Under the pieces are notes generated by a model. The model was not told the origin of the DNA and searched no databases. It saw only the letters and a program-made list of their open reading frames with translations. From assembly GCF_010183535.1 (NCBI RefSeq), contig NC_071330.1, positions 13,249,717-13,313,716 of the forward strand: a DNA stretch of 64,000 nucleotides, written 5' to 3'. The stretch's first letter is position 1, and each line of letters starts with the position of its first letter. The translations under genes were made by a program, and so were the position numbers. This document shows positions 22,311-32,900 of the stretch, one piece after another. This DNA comes from Caenorhabditis remanei (lineage: Eukaryota > Nematoda > Chromadorea > Rhabditida > Rhabditidae).

Positions 22311-22712
22311 GAACTCAATAAAAATCAGAATACATGTTTTGTTCGACGGCTATGCAGTAAGCCATCCAGAATCCATTTGTGAGGAAAAAGAAAGAGAAGG
22401 AGAGAAGGGACTCCTCTCTCTCTCTCGTCCCACGGGAGGAAAATCGATGTGTGGTCTTTTTCTCGGGTGACCCCTTCTTTTTCCTTCCTCCTCAGAATAG
22501 TGTCTGAATGTGACGGGATGGCAGCTGGGAGATTGGAAATGCAATTTCAAAAAGAAGAGATGGAGAAGGAAGAAACATGATCTCAAACTGGCGTGTCGTT
22601 ATCTATCGAGTTTTTGAGGGATCTTTGAGGATTAAAGGATTCTGAAATTTTCTAAAGTATCTGATAGAAAAAAAACAAACACAGGGTCATCGAGATAGTT
22701 ACAAATTTATTT
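22311..22712. repeat. P-block spacer, copy H, ending in a T block
   Basis: P block 22311-22378, GA- and CT-rich sequence, a shortened GGCGTGTCGTT motif at 22594 and a T block at 22688-22712. On the minus strand the leader next to the P block (22230-22310) ends in a GTGAGTTTTC donor. Confidence 0.8.
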
Positions 22713-22771
22713 AAATACCAGCCTAGCCGGCTGGCCTCTCCTCATTTACTTGTTCACCTTCTCAGAAATGT

Positions 22772-22845
22772 GTCTGCGTGGCCGAGTGGTCCAAGGCGGC
22801 GGTCTCTGCGCAAAGAACGCAAGTTTGATTTTGGGCCAGGCCGCC
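22772..22845 (+). pseudogene. tRNA-like remnant (Leu/Ser type)
   Basis: TGGCCGAGTGGTCCAAGGC is a good box A/D-arm of a type II tRNA. GTTTGATTTTG downstream resembles a decayed box B. No acceptor stem pairs and no clear anticodon loop is visible, so it is not a working tRNA. Confidence 0.45.
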
Positions 22846-22916
22846 TTTCTTTCTCATTTCTCAAAATTTGCGGACATTGGGACAGATGGACAGACTCCAC
22901 ATGCGTTTTATATATA

Positions 22917-23058
22917 CTGTGAAAAAAATAAAGTTTGGCCAAGGATTTTCAAAAAAAATTTTCGCGCCCAAAACACTTTAGTGCATTTGTGAACTAAAGC
23001 GTTTTGGGCGCGAAGTTTTTTTTTGAAAATTCTTGGCCAAACTTTATTTTTTTCACAG
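22917..23058. mobile_element. 142-bp palindromic MITE, TA flanks
   Basis: The ends CTGTGAAAAAAATAAAG and CTTTATTTTTTTCACAG are flanked by TA. The arms, including TTTTGGGCGCGAA, pair almost perfectly around 22988. Confidence 0.9.
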
Positions 23059-23080
23059 TAAGAATGATTTTTAACAACAA

Positions 23081-23326
23081 CTATACTTTATAAATTCCTT
23101 CTGCTGAGACTACGAATCCCAAGAATTTGATCTTGTCCTGTCCAAATTTTGCTTTGCTGGGCTTCAACTTCATTCCCGATTTTTCAACCATATCGAGAGC
23201 TTCTTCGATGTCTACCAGATGTTGTTCTGCATCTGTTGAAGTGGCGATGATGTCGTCGATATAACAAAAGACTCTGGATCTCAAGGGTTTAATTAATTTA
23301 TGCATGATACTTTGAAATGTCGGCTC
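23081..23326 (-). pseudogene. Ty3/gypsy reverse transcriptase fragment
   Basis: About 80 codons with the TFQ.IM segment, the catalytic YIDD box (VFCYIDDII) and the following H...D...L, KCxF-type KAKFGQ and KFLGFVVS blocks of LTR retrotransposon RT. It is cut at 23326 by the end of another repeat (CTCTTTATGATTTAACGG). Not collinear with the RNase H/integrase piece at 25.8-26.4 kb. Confidence 0.85.
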
Positions 23327-23813
23327 TTTATGATTTAACGGGGGGTTTTAAGAATAAACGGAGGTTTTCGATAAGCTCTATTTACTTATACTAAAAAAAA
23401 ACCCAAAATGCTCAGAAATGACTACAGTCCCTCCAGTATACATTTTTTTCAAAGGCTTTCCCAATTTTTTTGGTTTTTTTTCTGTTTTTTCTGCATTTTC
23501 TCATTTTACTTATTTATTTTGTACGTCGCATTGTTCTTTGATCAGAGAAGTGTAATAATTGTCCTCCTTCTTCTTTTGCTCTACAATTCTGCTGTCTGCA
23601 TCTTGTTTCCCCTCCTCTTATCCACTTCTCTCCTCATTATCTCTTGCCTACTGACAGATGGGTTGCCCGACTTTCTTTCATTTTTTTATCACACATACGT
23701 TGAGTATCGACTAGTTTATTGAAAATACATTTTGAGTAAATTGTAGAAATATAAAATTACAGTATCTTCTTGAAAATCCATAAATAAATAAAAACAGTGT
23801 TAAATCGTATTCC

Positions 23814-24422
23814 TCAGTTCCCCTCATAGTCCATGTAATCATCTGCATTACTTGTTTCCTCGACTACGGCGTACTCTTCCTCTTCTTGATTTGAGAATTC
23901 CGTTTTCAAGCCCCTTCGGCTTCCCTTCAATCCCATTGGCATGCGAACGTATTCATACACATCCATGAATGATGCGAACGCTGTTCTTTCGCAATGCTCT
24001 TCCTCCAAAGGAATGAAAGCCTATGACAATTGCTTTCAGGATCGTGACGTTCCTTCCGTGTGTAGTATATGGGTGACTTTGTTAATGGCCATCCAAAACT
24101 CATAAATCTTGCTCCATTCGTCATTAACCGTGATCTAAAAAAACAATTATTTGAATGAATGTAAAATATAAATGTCCCACCTCGAAAAGACCTAACGATG
24201 ATTGACACCCGGATGAATGTCCTCTTCTCTAAGAAGTAATAGCGCCGTTCTTTTAAATCATATATGCCGGAGTCGAACACTGAGTTGAAGACGAAAGCCT
24301 GCAAAAGATATTCTTCAGGAAAAGTGAGAAATTGAGTGAAACTAACCATTTCGAAAGGGCGTGCGCATATGTGCAAAGGTATGCATAGTGTTCCCTTTTC
24401 ACAGGCGAGGTCTATATCAAAC
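23814..24422 (-). CDS. Four-exon acidic protein of unknown function (5' end unresolved)
   Basis: Exons 24347-24422, 24197-24298, 24078-24134 and 23814-24020 join in frame: FDIDLACEKG..., AFVFNSVFDSGIYDLKERR..., ITVNDEWSKIYEFWMAINK and AFIPLEEEHCERTAF... to an acidic end (EEEEYAVVEE...DDYMDYEGN). Introns are 48, 62 and 57 bp. The donor of the last intron (GTCACC) is weak, the others acceptable (GTTAGT, GTTAGG). A leader exon at 24704-24779 (MESLSVRTERK...) lies upstream, but simple joining is off by one base. No family recognised; the placement between a P block and spacer matches the other cassettes. Confidence 0.5.
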
Positions 24423-24703
24423 CTGAAATACAAAACTTAATTTCGGAATCCACTTATTTGATTCTCAGTAATTCAAATAATAGAATGAAAGTTTTGGTTC
24501 CGACGTTCTAGAACAGTGCCAAATGATTTTAGTACGTTTAATTCGATTTCTAGTACAACATTAATTATTGGAGAAATCATTTTTCAGGGGTTTTTCTCAA
24601 GATCAAAATATCATGGTTTTCAAACTTCTGGTTTTAAAACGTCCCATTTATTTGACTATTTTATTTACTCATTAAACTTTTTTCATCAATACCGAAAACT
24701 CAC

Positions 24704-24779
24704 ATTTTCCTTCAATCTCCACAGGAAACCACTTTTCCGAAGGGTTTTTCCTCTCGGTACGAACGGACAGTGATTCCAT
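24704..24779 (-). CDS. Cassette leader exon, copy I (MESLSVRTERK...)
   Basis: ATG 24779, 25 codons then donor GTGAGTTTTCGG. Near-identical to the exon at 19667-19743; the intron sequence after it is also shared with 19560-19660, 22170-22230 and 28930-29040. Confidence 0.55.
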
Positions 24780-24836
24780 TTCAAGATGCTGTCCGCGAGC
24801 AATTGGAATACCAGTAACAGAAATAAATAAATATAA

Positions 24837-25775
24837 GAATTCAATAAAAATCAGAATGCATGTATTGTTCGACGGCTATGCAGTAAGCCATCCAGAATCC
24901 ATTTGTGAGGAAAAAGAAAGAGAAGGAGAAGAAACCCCTCTCTCTCTCCCCCACACGAGCAGAATCGATGTGTGCTCTTCTTCTTGGGTGACCCTTTATT
25001 GCCTTCAGTTATGCGGGCTTCCCTTATCTTTAGAATAGTGTATGAATGTGCCGGGAGACAGCTGGGAGAGTCGACATCAACTTTGTGAAGAAGAGAGGGA
25101 GAAGAATGAGACATAAACTCAAACGGGGCGATGTTTTCTTATCAATATTAGAAGTTTGCTATCGAAAATATTAAAATGAAACGACAATAATGAACGTAAC
25201 TCGCATAGAGAATACAACTAATTTTTGAAAAAAATGGAGTTAGTTTATTCACTTTTGAATAAATAATCTTGAACTTTTTTTCAAACTTCCTATTCTATGT
25301 ATTTTAAGTTGAACCCTTCTAAAATTGACAAAATACGGACCTATGCATCCCTAGGTGTCCTTTTCATGCAGTTTTTATACATACTGGGGCGTCGTTAACG
25401 CGTTTTTTGTTGTATCGTCCGAAAGAAAACCTAAAACTTTTCATTTTCCCTGAAATACCAACAATAACGTTGTGTCATCGAGATAGTTTATTTAAATACT
25501 CGAAAATAATACACAAGGCATATAAGATTATCTCTAAAAAATGTTGAATATAATGTTTTTATCAATTTTTTCTTCGTCAATTCCTGCCGTTTCCTGGTTG
25601 ATTTTTTTTGGTAAATGAATACAAGAAGCAGCTATCTGGCGCACTTTCGGCGCGTTTGTACCCAATGAACAGTTTTTGAGGGAAATCTGAGGATTGAAGG
25701 ACTCTGAAATTTTCTGTAGTATCTGATAGAAAAAACAAACGCATGGTCATCGAGATAGTTACAAGTTTATTAACA
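24837..25775. repeat. P-block spacer, copy I, with two T blocks
   Basis: P block 24837-24900, a GGGGCGTCGTTAACGCG motif at 25385, T block at 25477, GGCGCACTTTCGGCGCG at 25637, second T block at 25745-25775. Confidence 0.75.
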
Positions 25776-26425
25776 CATTTTTAACAACAGTTGAGCCATT
25801 GTAACGAAATTGATCTTTGGAACTCCAAATCTGGCACAAACAGTCTCCTTGACTTTGTGGTAAGTCTTGTCTCTGCCCATATGCGCTCCTTCCTGCAAGT
25901 CTCCGTGGATCTTCTTGATCAGTTTCTTTCCGTATTTGGTGTCTTTGCTTGTTGTTCTTCTCTGACGATTTTCATGTCGATCCATGTAGGAATGACTGCA
26001 TTTATCAGTGGGTGGTGTCTTGATAATGCGTCTGCAATGACGTTAGCCTTTCCCGGACGATATACAACAATTATATATTGTTCCATTGAAGTCAAATCGT
26101 GTACTTGGCATTGGTTAGAGGATGGTGTCTCGACAATGCGTCTGCTACTACATTCATCTTCCCTAGGTCTATAGACAATAGTGACGTTGTATTCCTGGAG
26201 TATAATCTGGTACTTGCCATGTCTTCTTTACAGATCGTTTCGATGTAACTGTGCCTTAAAAGGCGAGTGGTCTGTTATGATTGTTGTCTCTGCTCCATCG
26301 ATGTACGGTCGGAATTTTGTCACGGCGAAGATCAATCCATTCAATTCAATTGCTGGATACCGCTTCTCGTGTTTGTTGTACACTCTTCCGTGGGGAGTCT
26401 CCAATCTTCAAAAAGAGGTTATTAG
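25770..26425 (-). pseudogene. Ty3/gypsy RNase H and integrase zinc-finger remnant
   Basis: Minus-strand reading shows HEKRYPAIE, FAVTKFRPYIDGAETT, TDHSPFKAQLHRNDL (then a stop), YRPGKANVIADALSRHHPL and IHGDLQEGAHMGRDKTYHKVKE, the H-H part of the integrase zinc domain. The segment coding for the YRP..NV.ADALSRH motif occurs twice, about 110 bp apart, in different frames. The fragment ends in a T block, which supplies its stop codon. Confidence 0.8.
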
Positions 26426-26529
26426 TATTCAGTCTTATGGGTATCAGTTTTCTTTTCTTTGCACGTTCTCTGATTTTCCTAGAGGGGGTTTATTATATGT
26501 AGATTTATTGAAAAATCTTTTTTCAAAGA

Positions 26530-27000
26530 AAAGAGTAGGAAAATGCCCAACTTTGAGAGTGTGTCATAGTAAAACTAACTGTCTCACAAAATAACGTTTT
26601 ATAGGATCAAACAGACCAAGAATAGAGCTCCATTTTTGTAGTTGACAACTTTTTTGTACGGACATTCCCTAGAAAGTTACATATCCTCAAAGTAATTTTT
26701 CTCTCAAATCGACCAATTTCAGTGCAAAATAGAGATATTTTTGAGTTGTCGTCTTAAAATGGCCATTTCTCTCTAGGGAGTGTCCGTACAAAAAAGTTGT
26801 CAACTACAAAAATGCAAATCTACTTTTGATATGTATGACACATTTAAAATTTAATTGATCAGTGATACCATGACACACTCTTGATCTATACGATTCGAAA
26901 AAAAGTTATTTTGTGGGACAGTTAGTTCCCTGACACACTCTCAAATTTGGGCATTTTCAACTGAAAAAGGCAAAATATGATACATTTTTGGACGGTACTG
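26530..27000. mobile_element. M1 MITE copy with internal duplication at the right end
   Basis: It shows the M1 order, with the closing arm CCATGACACACTC...TGATCTATACGA repeated twice before GGACGGTACTG and TA. Confidence 0.75.
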
Positions 27001-27048
27001 TATTTAGATTTATCGAAAAATATTAAATTCAACAAAAAGTTTAGACTA

Positions 27049-27446
27049 CAGTACCGCCCAAAAGGCTATCAACTTTGGCTGTTTTTAGTTGAAAATGGCC
27101 TACTTTGAGTGTGTGTAATGATAATACTGATTCTCCCACAAAGAAAATTTTGTATAAATCATACAGAACAAAGATAGATCTTAATTTTGGCAGTTGACAA
27201 CTTTTTTTGTACGGACACTCCCTAGAGAGTTATGGTCATTTTAAGACTACAGCTCAAAAATCGCACCATTTTGCACTGAAATTTGTCGATTTGAGGGAGA
27301 AATTACTTTGTCGATATGTAACTTGCCAGAGAGTGCTCGTTCAAAAAACTTGTCAACTACAAAAATAAAGATTTACCTTTGATCTGTATGGTTTATACAA
27401 CATTTTATTTGTGGGAGAATCTGTATTATCATGACACACGGTACTG
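27049..27446. mobile_element. Complete M1 MITE variant (CAGTACCG ends)
   Basis: CAGTACCGCCC at the left, CACGGTACTG at the right, TA on both sides. Body as in M1. Confidence 0.85.
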
Positions 27447-27470
27447 TATATACAAAATGATTGGCTCTTT

Positions 27471-28056
27471 ATGATTTAACGGGAGTTTTCGACAAGTTCT
27501 ATTTACTTATACTAAAAAGAACCTCAAAATGGTCAGAAATGGCTACAATCCCTCCTCAACTGAGAGAACATCAGAGGGGGTGATAATGAATTTTCTTCTT
27601 GTCCTTCCTCTTTAGGATCTTTTATTTTATCTAATGAGAATTTGAATGTGTACCTTTGCAGTTCTGTCGAGTTGTCGTCATCCATGTGCTCAATATCAAA
27701 AATGAGATCCGTTGTGTAGTTTGTTCCCAAAATGTACTCCTCATTTTCATTATCATCGGGGACGGGGTACTCCGTACAGTTCGATAGCTGAGGCATCACA
27801 TCAGAATGAAGAGAGGAATAAAGGAGGAGTAGTAGCAATTTTATTTCACGCATTCTTCACAGTCACAGAGATACACAATCTGAAATTAAACGTTTCAAAC
27901 AGAGCGTCAATTTGCAGGATCACAGAATTTGGATTAAAATTGAAAATCTCAAAAATAAATTGGCATTTTTGGCTTTTTTTAAAGTATGTAAATAGAACTT
28001 GTCGAAAACCCACGTTTATTCTTAAAACCCCCGTTTAATCATAAAGAACCAGATAA
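27471..28056. repeat. Segment bounded by inverted repeats, containing the secreted-protein ORF
   Basis: GGCTCTTTATGATTTAACGG with GACAAGTTCTATTTACTTA at 27471-27530 reappears inverted at 27985-28056. A third, solo copy lies at 23321-23400. A target duplication is not obvious. Confidence 0.6.
27533..27853 (-). CDS. Small secreted protein, unknown family
   Basis: ATG 27853 opens a 106-codon frame. Residues 1-18 (MREIKLLLLLLYSSLHSD) form a good signal peptide. The mature part is acidic (DDNENEEY, EHMDDDN) with three N-glycosylation sequons (NCT, NYT, NST). It stops at 27533 near the edge of the inverted repeat. The last ~20 residues may derive from the repeat itself. A splice donor after KIKDPKEEG cannot be excluded. 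Confidence 0.45.
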   Translation of the reverse strand: MREIKLLLLLLYSSLHSDVMPQLSNCTEYPVPDDNENEEYILGTNYTTDLIFDIEHMDDDNSTELQRYTFKFSLDKIKDPKEEGQEENSLSPPLMFSQLRRDCSHF

Positions 28057-28348
28057 TCTGAAGTACGTTACTTTATGAAACTTTTAGAAAAATAAGTTTT
28101 CAAGACAGGATTTCTTGGGATGTAAATATGTGACTTCTGTTGTAATTAACAGAAAATTGTGTCAGGAATTCGTCACGACTTCTCAATTAATTAAATAGTC
28201 TAATTATATTTATTACAAGTTTTTTTGACAAAAATAGTAGCAGCTTCTTTCTCAAATTTGATTATTTGACAAAAGGGAATCCTCGTTCAAGTTTTGAAAT
28301 GGTCAGTTTTTCTTTCTTTGGGGCGGCACGCTTTTTTGTCTGTTTTGC

Positions 28349-28668
28349 CATACTTGCAAATTTACGGCCCGGCCCGGCAAGGCCCGAAGGCCCGGTAGAG
28401 AATTTTCAAGGACCGGCTTCAAAAAAAAGTACCTATTTTTTACCAAATTTTTTGAATTTTTTGAAATTTTACATTAAAAATTTCAATTTTTTGATGCATA
28501 ACTATCTTTTGATTGAATTCTGAAGTATAGTCAAAAATTCGACATTTTTGGGAAAAATTCAAAAAAATTCAAAAAAATTCAAAATTTCGTTGAAAATTTC
28601 AGTTCAAATTTTTCAGCCCGGCCTTCGGGCCTTCGGGCCGGGCCGGGCCTCGGCCCGTTGCAAGTATG
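28349..28668. mobile_element. hAT-like short element with GGCCCGG-rich ends
   Basis: CATACTTGCAAATTTACGG at the left and CGTTGCAAGTATG at the right, both adjoining GGCCCGGCCCGG tracts. It is flanked by TGTTTTGC and TGTTTTGT, an 8-bp duplication with one mismatch. Decayed relatives lie at 19130, 32980-33215 and 58010-58560. Confidence 0.75.
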
Positions 28669-29112
28669 TGTTTTGTCAATTTTCTCACTCTGAATTGATT
28701 GATTTTTTGGACAATTTCTTCTGATCAGTCCACTTGATAGTGTGGTCAAAGATTTTTCTAAAAATGTGTTTTTCTTCAAAATAGAATGAAGCGAAATTTT
28801 GTAGTGGCTCAAAAATCAATGTGATCTTGCTTAAATCGGTTCTTTTGGTCTTTTTTGGAGAGTTTTCAGAATTCAACATAAAGGTTTTAATTTAAAAATT
28901 GCTTCATTTTTCAGTGATTTTTCTCACTTTTAGTTCCGAAATATCATGGTTTCCAAAATTCTGATTTCAAAACGTCCCAGTTATTTTACTACTTTATTTA
29001 CTCATTAAACTTTTCTCCTCAACACCGAAAACTCACTTTTCTCTTCCTTCGGAAACTCGAACAATTGGAATACCAGTAAAAATAACAGATATAAATAAAT
29101 AAATAGAAATAA

Positions 29113-29765
29113 GAATTCAATAAAAATCAGAATACATGTTTAGTTCGACGGCTATGCAGTAAGCCATCCAGAATCTATTTGTGAGGAAAAAGAAAGAGAA
29201 GGGACCCCTCTTTCTCTCCCCTCATGTGAGGGAAATCGATGTGTGGTCTTCTTTTTTCTTATCTTTAGAAAAGTGTATGAATGTGACGGGAAGGCAGTTG
29301 GGAGAGGCGATAGCAACTTTGTGAAGAAGAGAGGGAGAAGAACGAGACAAACAATCAAACTGGCGTATCGTTGGCGCGTTTTGTAGAAATATACATAAAC
29401 TCAAACTGGGGTGACTGGTGTGTCGCTGACGCGTTTTCCTGGAAACACAAATAACAGTGTGTCATCGAGAGAGTTACAAGATTCATTTTAAATTTTGAAA
29501 AAAATACACAAGGCAAGTAAGATTACCTTTCAAAAAATTTTTTAGTATTTAGTATTTTATCAATTCCTGCCGTCTCTTGGTTGAATTTTTGGTTAATGAA
29601 TAGAAGAAGCAGCTTTCACTTATTTGTAAGCTGTTTGGCGCGCCTTTGAAGTGTTTGTATCCAAAAAAACCGGGTTTTGAGAGAAATCTGAGGACAGTCT
29701 GACGTTTTCTAAAGTATCTTAAAAAAAAACACAGGGTCATCGAGATAGTTACAAATTTATTTAAA
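29113..29765. repeat. P-block spacer, copy J, with two T blocks
   Basis: P block 29113-29178, motifs at 29362 (GGCGTATCGTTGGCGCG), 29408 and 29637, T blocks near 29465 and 29738-29765. Confidence 0.8.
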
Positions 29766-29841
29766 ACATTTTAATATCAAATTTTCAATAAGCCAACACT
29801 TGAATGGCCGTTGTAAATCTAATATATTCAACTCTCATTAT

Positions 29842-30170
29842 TAATTAAAATGTTTCTTTTCAAGCATTCCATCGTAGGCGTATTCTCCGTCTTGAGCATC
29901 CTTGAAAACTCGGAGTTCTTGGCTTACGTTCTGGAAAATATATGAATCTAGATGGCGAATATTGGAAAAATTGAGGTAATTGAGAAGACTTTTTGTTGAA
30001 ACTTTCAAAATCTCTAAATATTTTAAATACTGCTTACCTTTGTTTGGAGCTGCCGAAGATATTCCCAAGTCACTGTCTCGGATTTGTAAGGGAGATTGGA
30101 CTGTTCCTATTATCCAATTCCTTTTATCGTCTCATCTTGGCTGATGGACCTTTCTCGAAGTGTGTTTAAC
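29842..30170 (-). pseudogene. Decayed relative of the 31.95 kb gene
   Basis: The stretch EYAYDGMLEKK matches EYAYEGMREKK of the gene at 31950-32177. The middle of the exon is deleted. The 5' flank with GATCTCTTGGATTCTTGAG is also shared. Confidence 0.6.
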
Positions 30171-30452
30171 TTTCCATATTTCTGGTTCCTGCGACGTGAG
30201 TAATAGAATGAAGTGAGTAAATATAGAAATTATTGAAAAATAATAGTTACAAGTAATATGGGTACGAATGAGTAAAGATTTCCAGATGGAATGGAAATCA
30301 GAGCGGTGGGACCTCCATGTGAAGGGTGACGCTCCAATGACCCTTCAGTTAGCTCAACCTTTATCCGATCTCTTGGATTCTTGAGTAATAGGGTTTATTA
30401 TAGAATAAATACCAGTAGAAAATCCATTAAATAAAATTGAAAGTTTTTTTTA

Positions 30453-30975
30453 GAATTCAATAAAAATAGTAAGACATTTGTCGACGAGCCATTCAGTAGG
30501 CTATCCAGTGTGCATTCGTGAGGAAAAAGAAGGAAAAGAGGGACCCCCTACTCCCAGAAGCCACGCACATTCTCAATGTGTCTCCGTCTCCATCCTTCTT
30601 CTTCTTTTCATAAGAAGATTGTGGCCCTTCCGCTTGGAATTGCAAAGGATTGCGGAAAAAGAGGGAATGGGGTAGGGATTTGCAGGCTGGTGTGTCGTTG
30701 GCGCGTTTTTTAATCTCTAACGCGGTGAACGGAAATTCAACTAAACTTTTGACAAGAATACTATAAAGGTGGTCAATGTACAGTACCACAGTAAAAGATT
30801 ATCAACTTTGACTGTGTTCAGTGGAAAATGACCAACTTTGAGAGTGTATTTCGGTGTCACCTGATTGTCCAAAATTAGCCCATCGCATTTGTAGTTGACC
30901 ATTTCTTTGTAGCGATACTACCAGAGAAGTTACAGGTTGTCAAAGTGAAAAGCTCCTCAGTTTCGCTAAATTGGC
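30453..30975. repeat. P-block spacer, copy K, then half an M1 MITE
   Basis: P block 30453-30510, GTGTGTCGTTGGCGCG at 30689. From 30780 (CAGTACCACAG after TA) the left half of an M1 MITE runs to about 30970. Confidence 0.75.
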
Positions 30976-31222
30976 TAATCTTTCTAGATTGCTGAGTCAA
31001 ATTTTATAACATAACGGGGGTCTATTTATTTTAGCTAGCATTTTTCAAGATTTTGTCACGAAAGAAGCATTTATTTAAAATATGAAATTATTACATCCCC
31101 TATCGGTGGGATATACGGATTGATGAATAGTAAATAATAATAGTAGCGGTTAATAATAACAAGGTTTATTTAGATAGGAATTATAAAATTACATAATGAA
31201 TTACATGACTCCTCTACCTCTA

Positions 31223-31282
31223 CCTCTGATAAGAGAAGGCAAGCACACCTTTTATAGTGTGCTTGCCGTCTCCCATCAGAGG
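31223..31282. ncRNA. Pre-miRNA-like 60-nt hairpin
   Basis: CCTCTGAT pairs with ATCAGAGG (8 bp), then a 2x2 internal loop, GAGA/TCTC (4 bp), a 1x1 mismatch, then GGCAAGCACAC with GTGTGCTTGCC (11 bp) and an 8-nt loop CTTTTATA. That gives 23 paired bases with small bulges and an arm length in the miRNA-precursor range. The loop contains a TATA-like run, so a promoter palindrome is an alternative. Expression is unknown. Confidence 0.35.
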
Positions 31283-31513
31283 CAGTAACAAAATGTAAAT
31301 GATAATATAAATATTGTCTGGTGCATTCCTAGTCGTGATGGGATCCACTGCAGTTTTCACAAACGAGCTTTGGTCGCTTTCGTCCTTTTTCTGATGCCGT
31401 TTCTTTCCAGGACTATAAAACAAAAACTGTGAATACAAATTATAATGTAAAATCGGATATTTGGATTGAAAAATCACATATTGTTGCAAAAAATAAAAAT
31501 TCAAGATAGTTTC

Positions 31514-31966
31514 AGAATTCAATAAAAATAGTAATACATTTGTCGACGACCATACACTAGGAAGTCAGAACAGTGAAATGGTCAGAAAGAGGTATTATTA
31601 GGTGATAAGAAAGACTTTATTGTTTGACCAGTCGGTTAGATGCTGAAACAGGTACTGATAACAAAGGTACTATTATATTTCGCTTAATGGGTTATATACG
31701 ATTATTTTACGGTATTCTGGGTATATGTGGTGTTCAAATATGATACTCAAAAATCCCGAAAAATTCAAATTCCATTTTTTTAATCAATTTCTGCCGTCAT
31801 TTGGTTAAATTTATTCGCAAGCTGTCTGGCGCGCCTTTGGCGCGTTTGTGTCTGAAAAAACCAGATGGTTGGGAACTCTGAGGATTGATGGATTTTAAAA
31901 TTTTCTGAAGTATCTGATAGAAAAAACAAACACAGGGTCATCGAGATAGTTACAAATTTATTTTAA
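31514..31966. repeat. P2-type block (copy L) with T block
   Basis: A P-block subtype (GTCGACGACCATACACTAGG) shared with 35829 and 38254; GGCGCGCCTTTGGCGCG at 31828 is the most symmetric motif copy; T block at 31938-31966. Confidence 0.75.
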
Positions 31967-32177
31967 AAAACATTTTAACAACAAATTTTTTCTTTTCACG
32001 CATTCCTTCGTAGGCGTATTCACCTAGCGTCTTGAGCATCCTTGAAAACTCGGCGTTCTGTGGCTTCAGGATGGTGATCTCTTGTTGAGCAAGTTCACGA
32101 TCTTCTGGCACTTCAAAGGATCTTATCAAGTTCTCTACCACATCTGTCCATGTTGCCTGGTAGCGTTGAATAACATC
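31950..32177 (-). CDS. Terminal exon of an unknown gene
   Basis: After acceptor ATTTTCCAG the exon reads DVIQRYQATWTDVVENL... and EITILKPQNAEFSRMLKT..., 75 residues, predicted helical. It ends FFKINL with its stop codon inside the T block. An upstream frame (KNPRNRIKVEITEGLRK, 32285-32345) ends in a good donor but is one base out of phase. A broken paralogue lies at 29842-30170. Confidence 0.45.
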   Translation of the reverse strand, partial: DVIQRYQATWTDVVENLIRSFEVPEDRELAQQEITILKPQNAEFSRMLKTLGEYAYEGMREKKKFVVKMFFKINL

Positions 32178-32424
32178 CTGGAAAATATAAGAATCTAGAT
32201 GTCGAAATATTTGAAAATGGAGGAAATTGAGAGGAATTTCTGTTGAAACTTTCAAAAACTTTGAACACTTTGAATACTTCTTACCTTTTCTAAGCCCTTC
32301 AGTTATCTCAACCTTTATCCGATTCCTTGGATTCTTGAGTAATAGTTTTTATTATAGAATAAAGTAGTGTAAACGGAGGAAGGACTTTGCCTGGTCCTTC
32401 CGTTTAACATTCAGAAAACAGTGG

Positions 32425-32601
32425 TTACAGTCGGCTGTCTTTCTTAAGGAGAGCTCCAGATGGGCTGACCTCTCTCCGTCCTTTAGTGAGATGGAACTGA
32501 ATAAAAGATGAATTTTTTGTGGGACCAACGACCAGAAGAGGCCGAACACCCTTTCGCAGTAATAATGATGAATAAATATGAGTAACCAGCAAAAAATACA
32601 T
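32425..32601 (-). CDS. 58-aa ORF with hydrophobic start
   Basis: ATG 32601 shortly inside the P block at 32623 opens MYFLLVTHIYSSLLLRKG..., signal-peptide-like, then a basic tail, stop at 32425. The segment 32365-32600 is an insertion relative to the sister cassette at 30.4 kb. No homologue recognised. Confidence 0.35.
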   Translation of the reverse strand: MYFLLVTHIYSSLLLRKGVRPLLVVGPTKNSSFIQFHLTKGRREVSPSGALLKKDSRL

Positions 32602-32622
32602 TGAATCAAATAGAAAGTTTTA

Positions 32623-32900
32623 GAATTCAATAAAAATAAGAAGACATATCGACGAGCCATTCAGTAGGCTATCCAGTGTGCATTTGTGAGGGAAAAGAAG
32701 GAAAAGAGGGACCCCTTACCCCAGAGTTCTTTATGCGTCTCCGTCTCCATCCTTCTTCTTCTTTTCATAAGAAGATTGAGGCCCCCCTTTAGAATTGCAA
32801 GTGTAAAGACTAGATGCTGACGAAGTGCCTGCATTGCGGAAAAGGAGGAAATGAGAAAGGGATTTGCAGTCTGGCGTGTAGTTGGCGCGTTTTTTTAAAA
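32623..32900. repeat. P-block spacer, copy M
   Basis: P block 32623-32677 and GGCGTGTAGTTGGCGCG at 32874. Nearly collinear with copy K. Confidence 0.75.

Noticed and set aside
22772..22845. Functional tRNA-Leu/Ser
   Set aside because: Acceptor stem does not pair and box B is decayed; listed only as a remnant.
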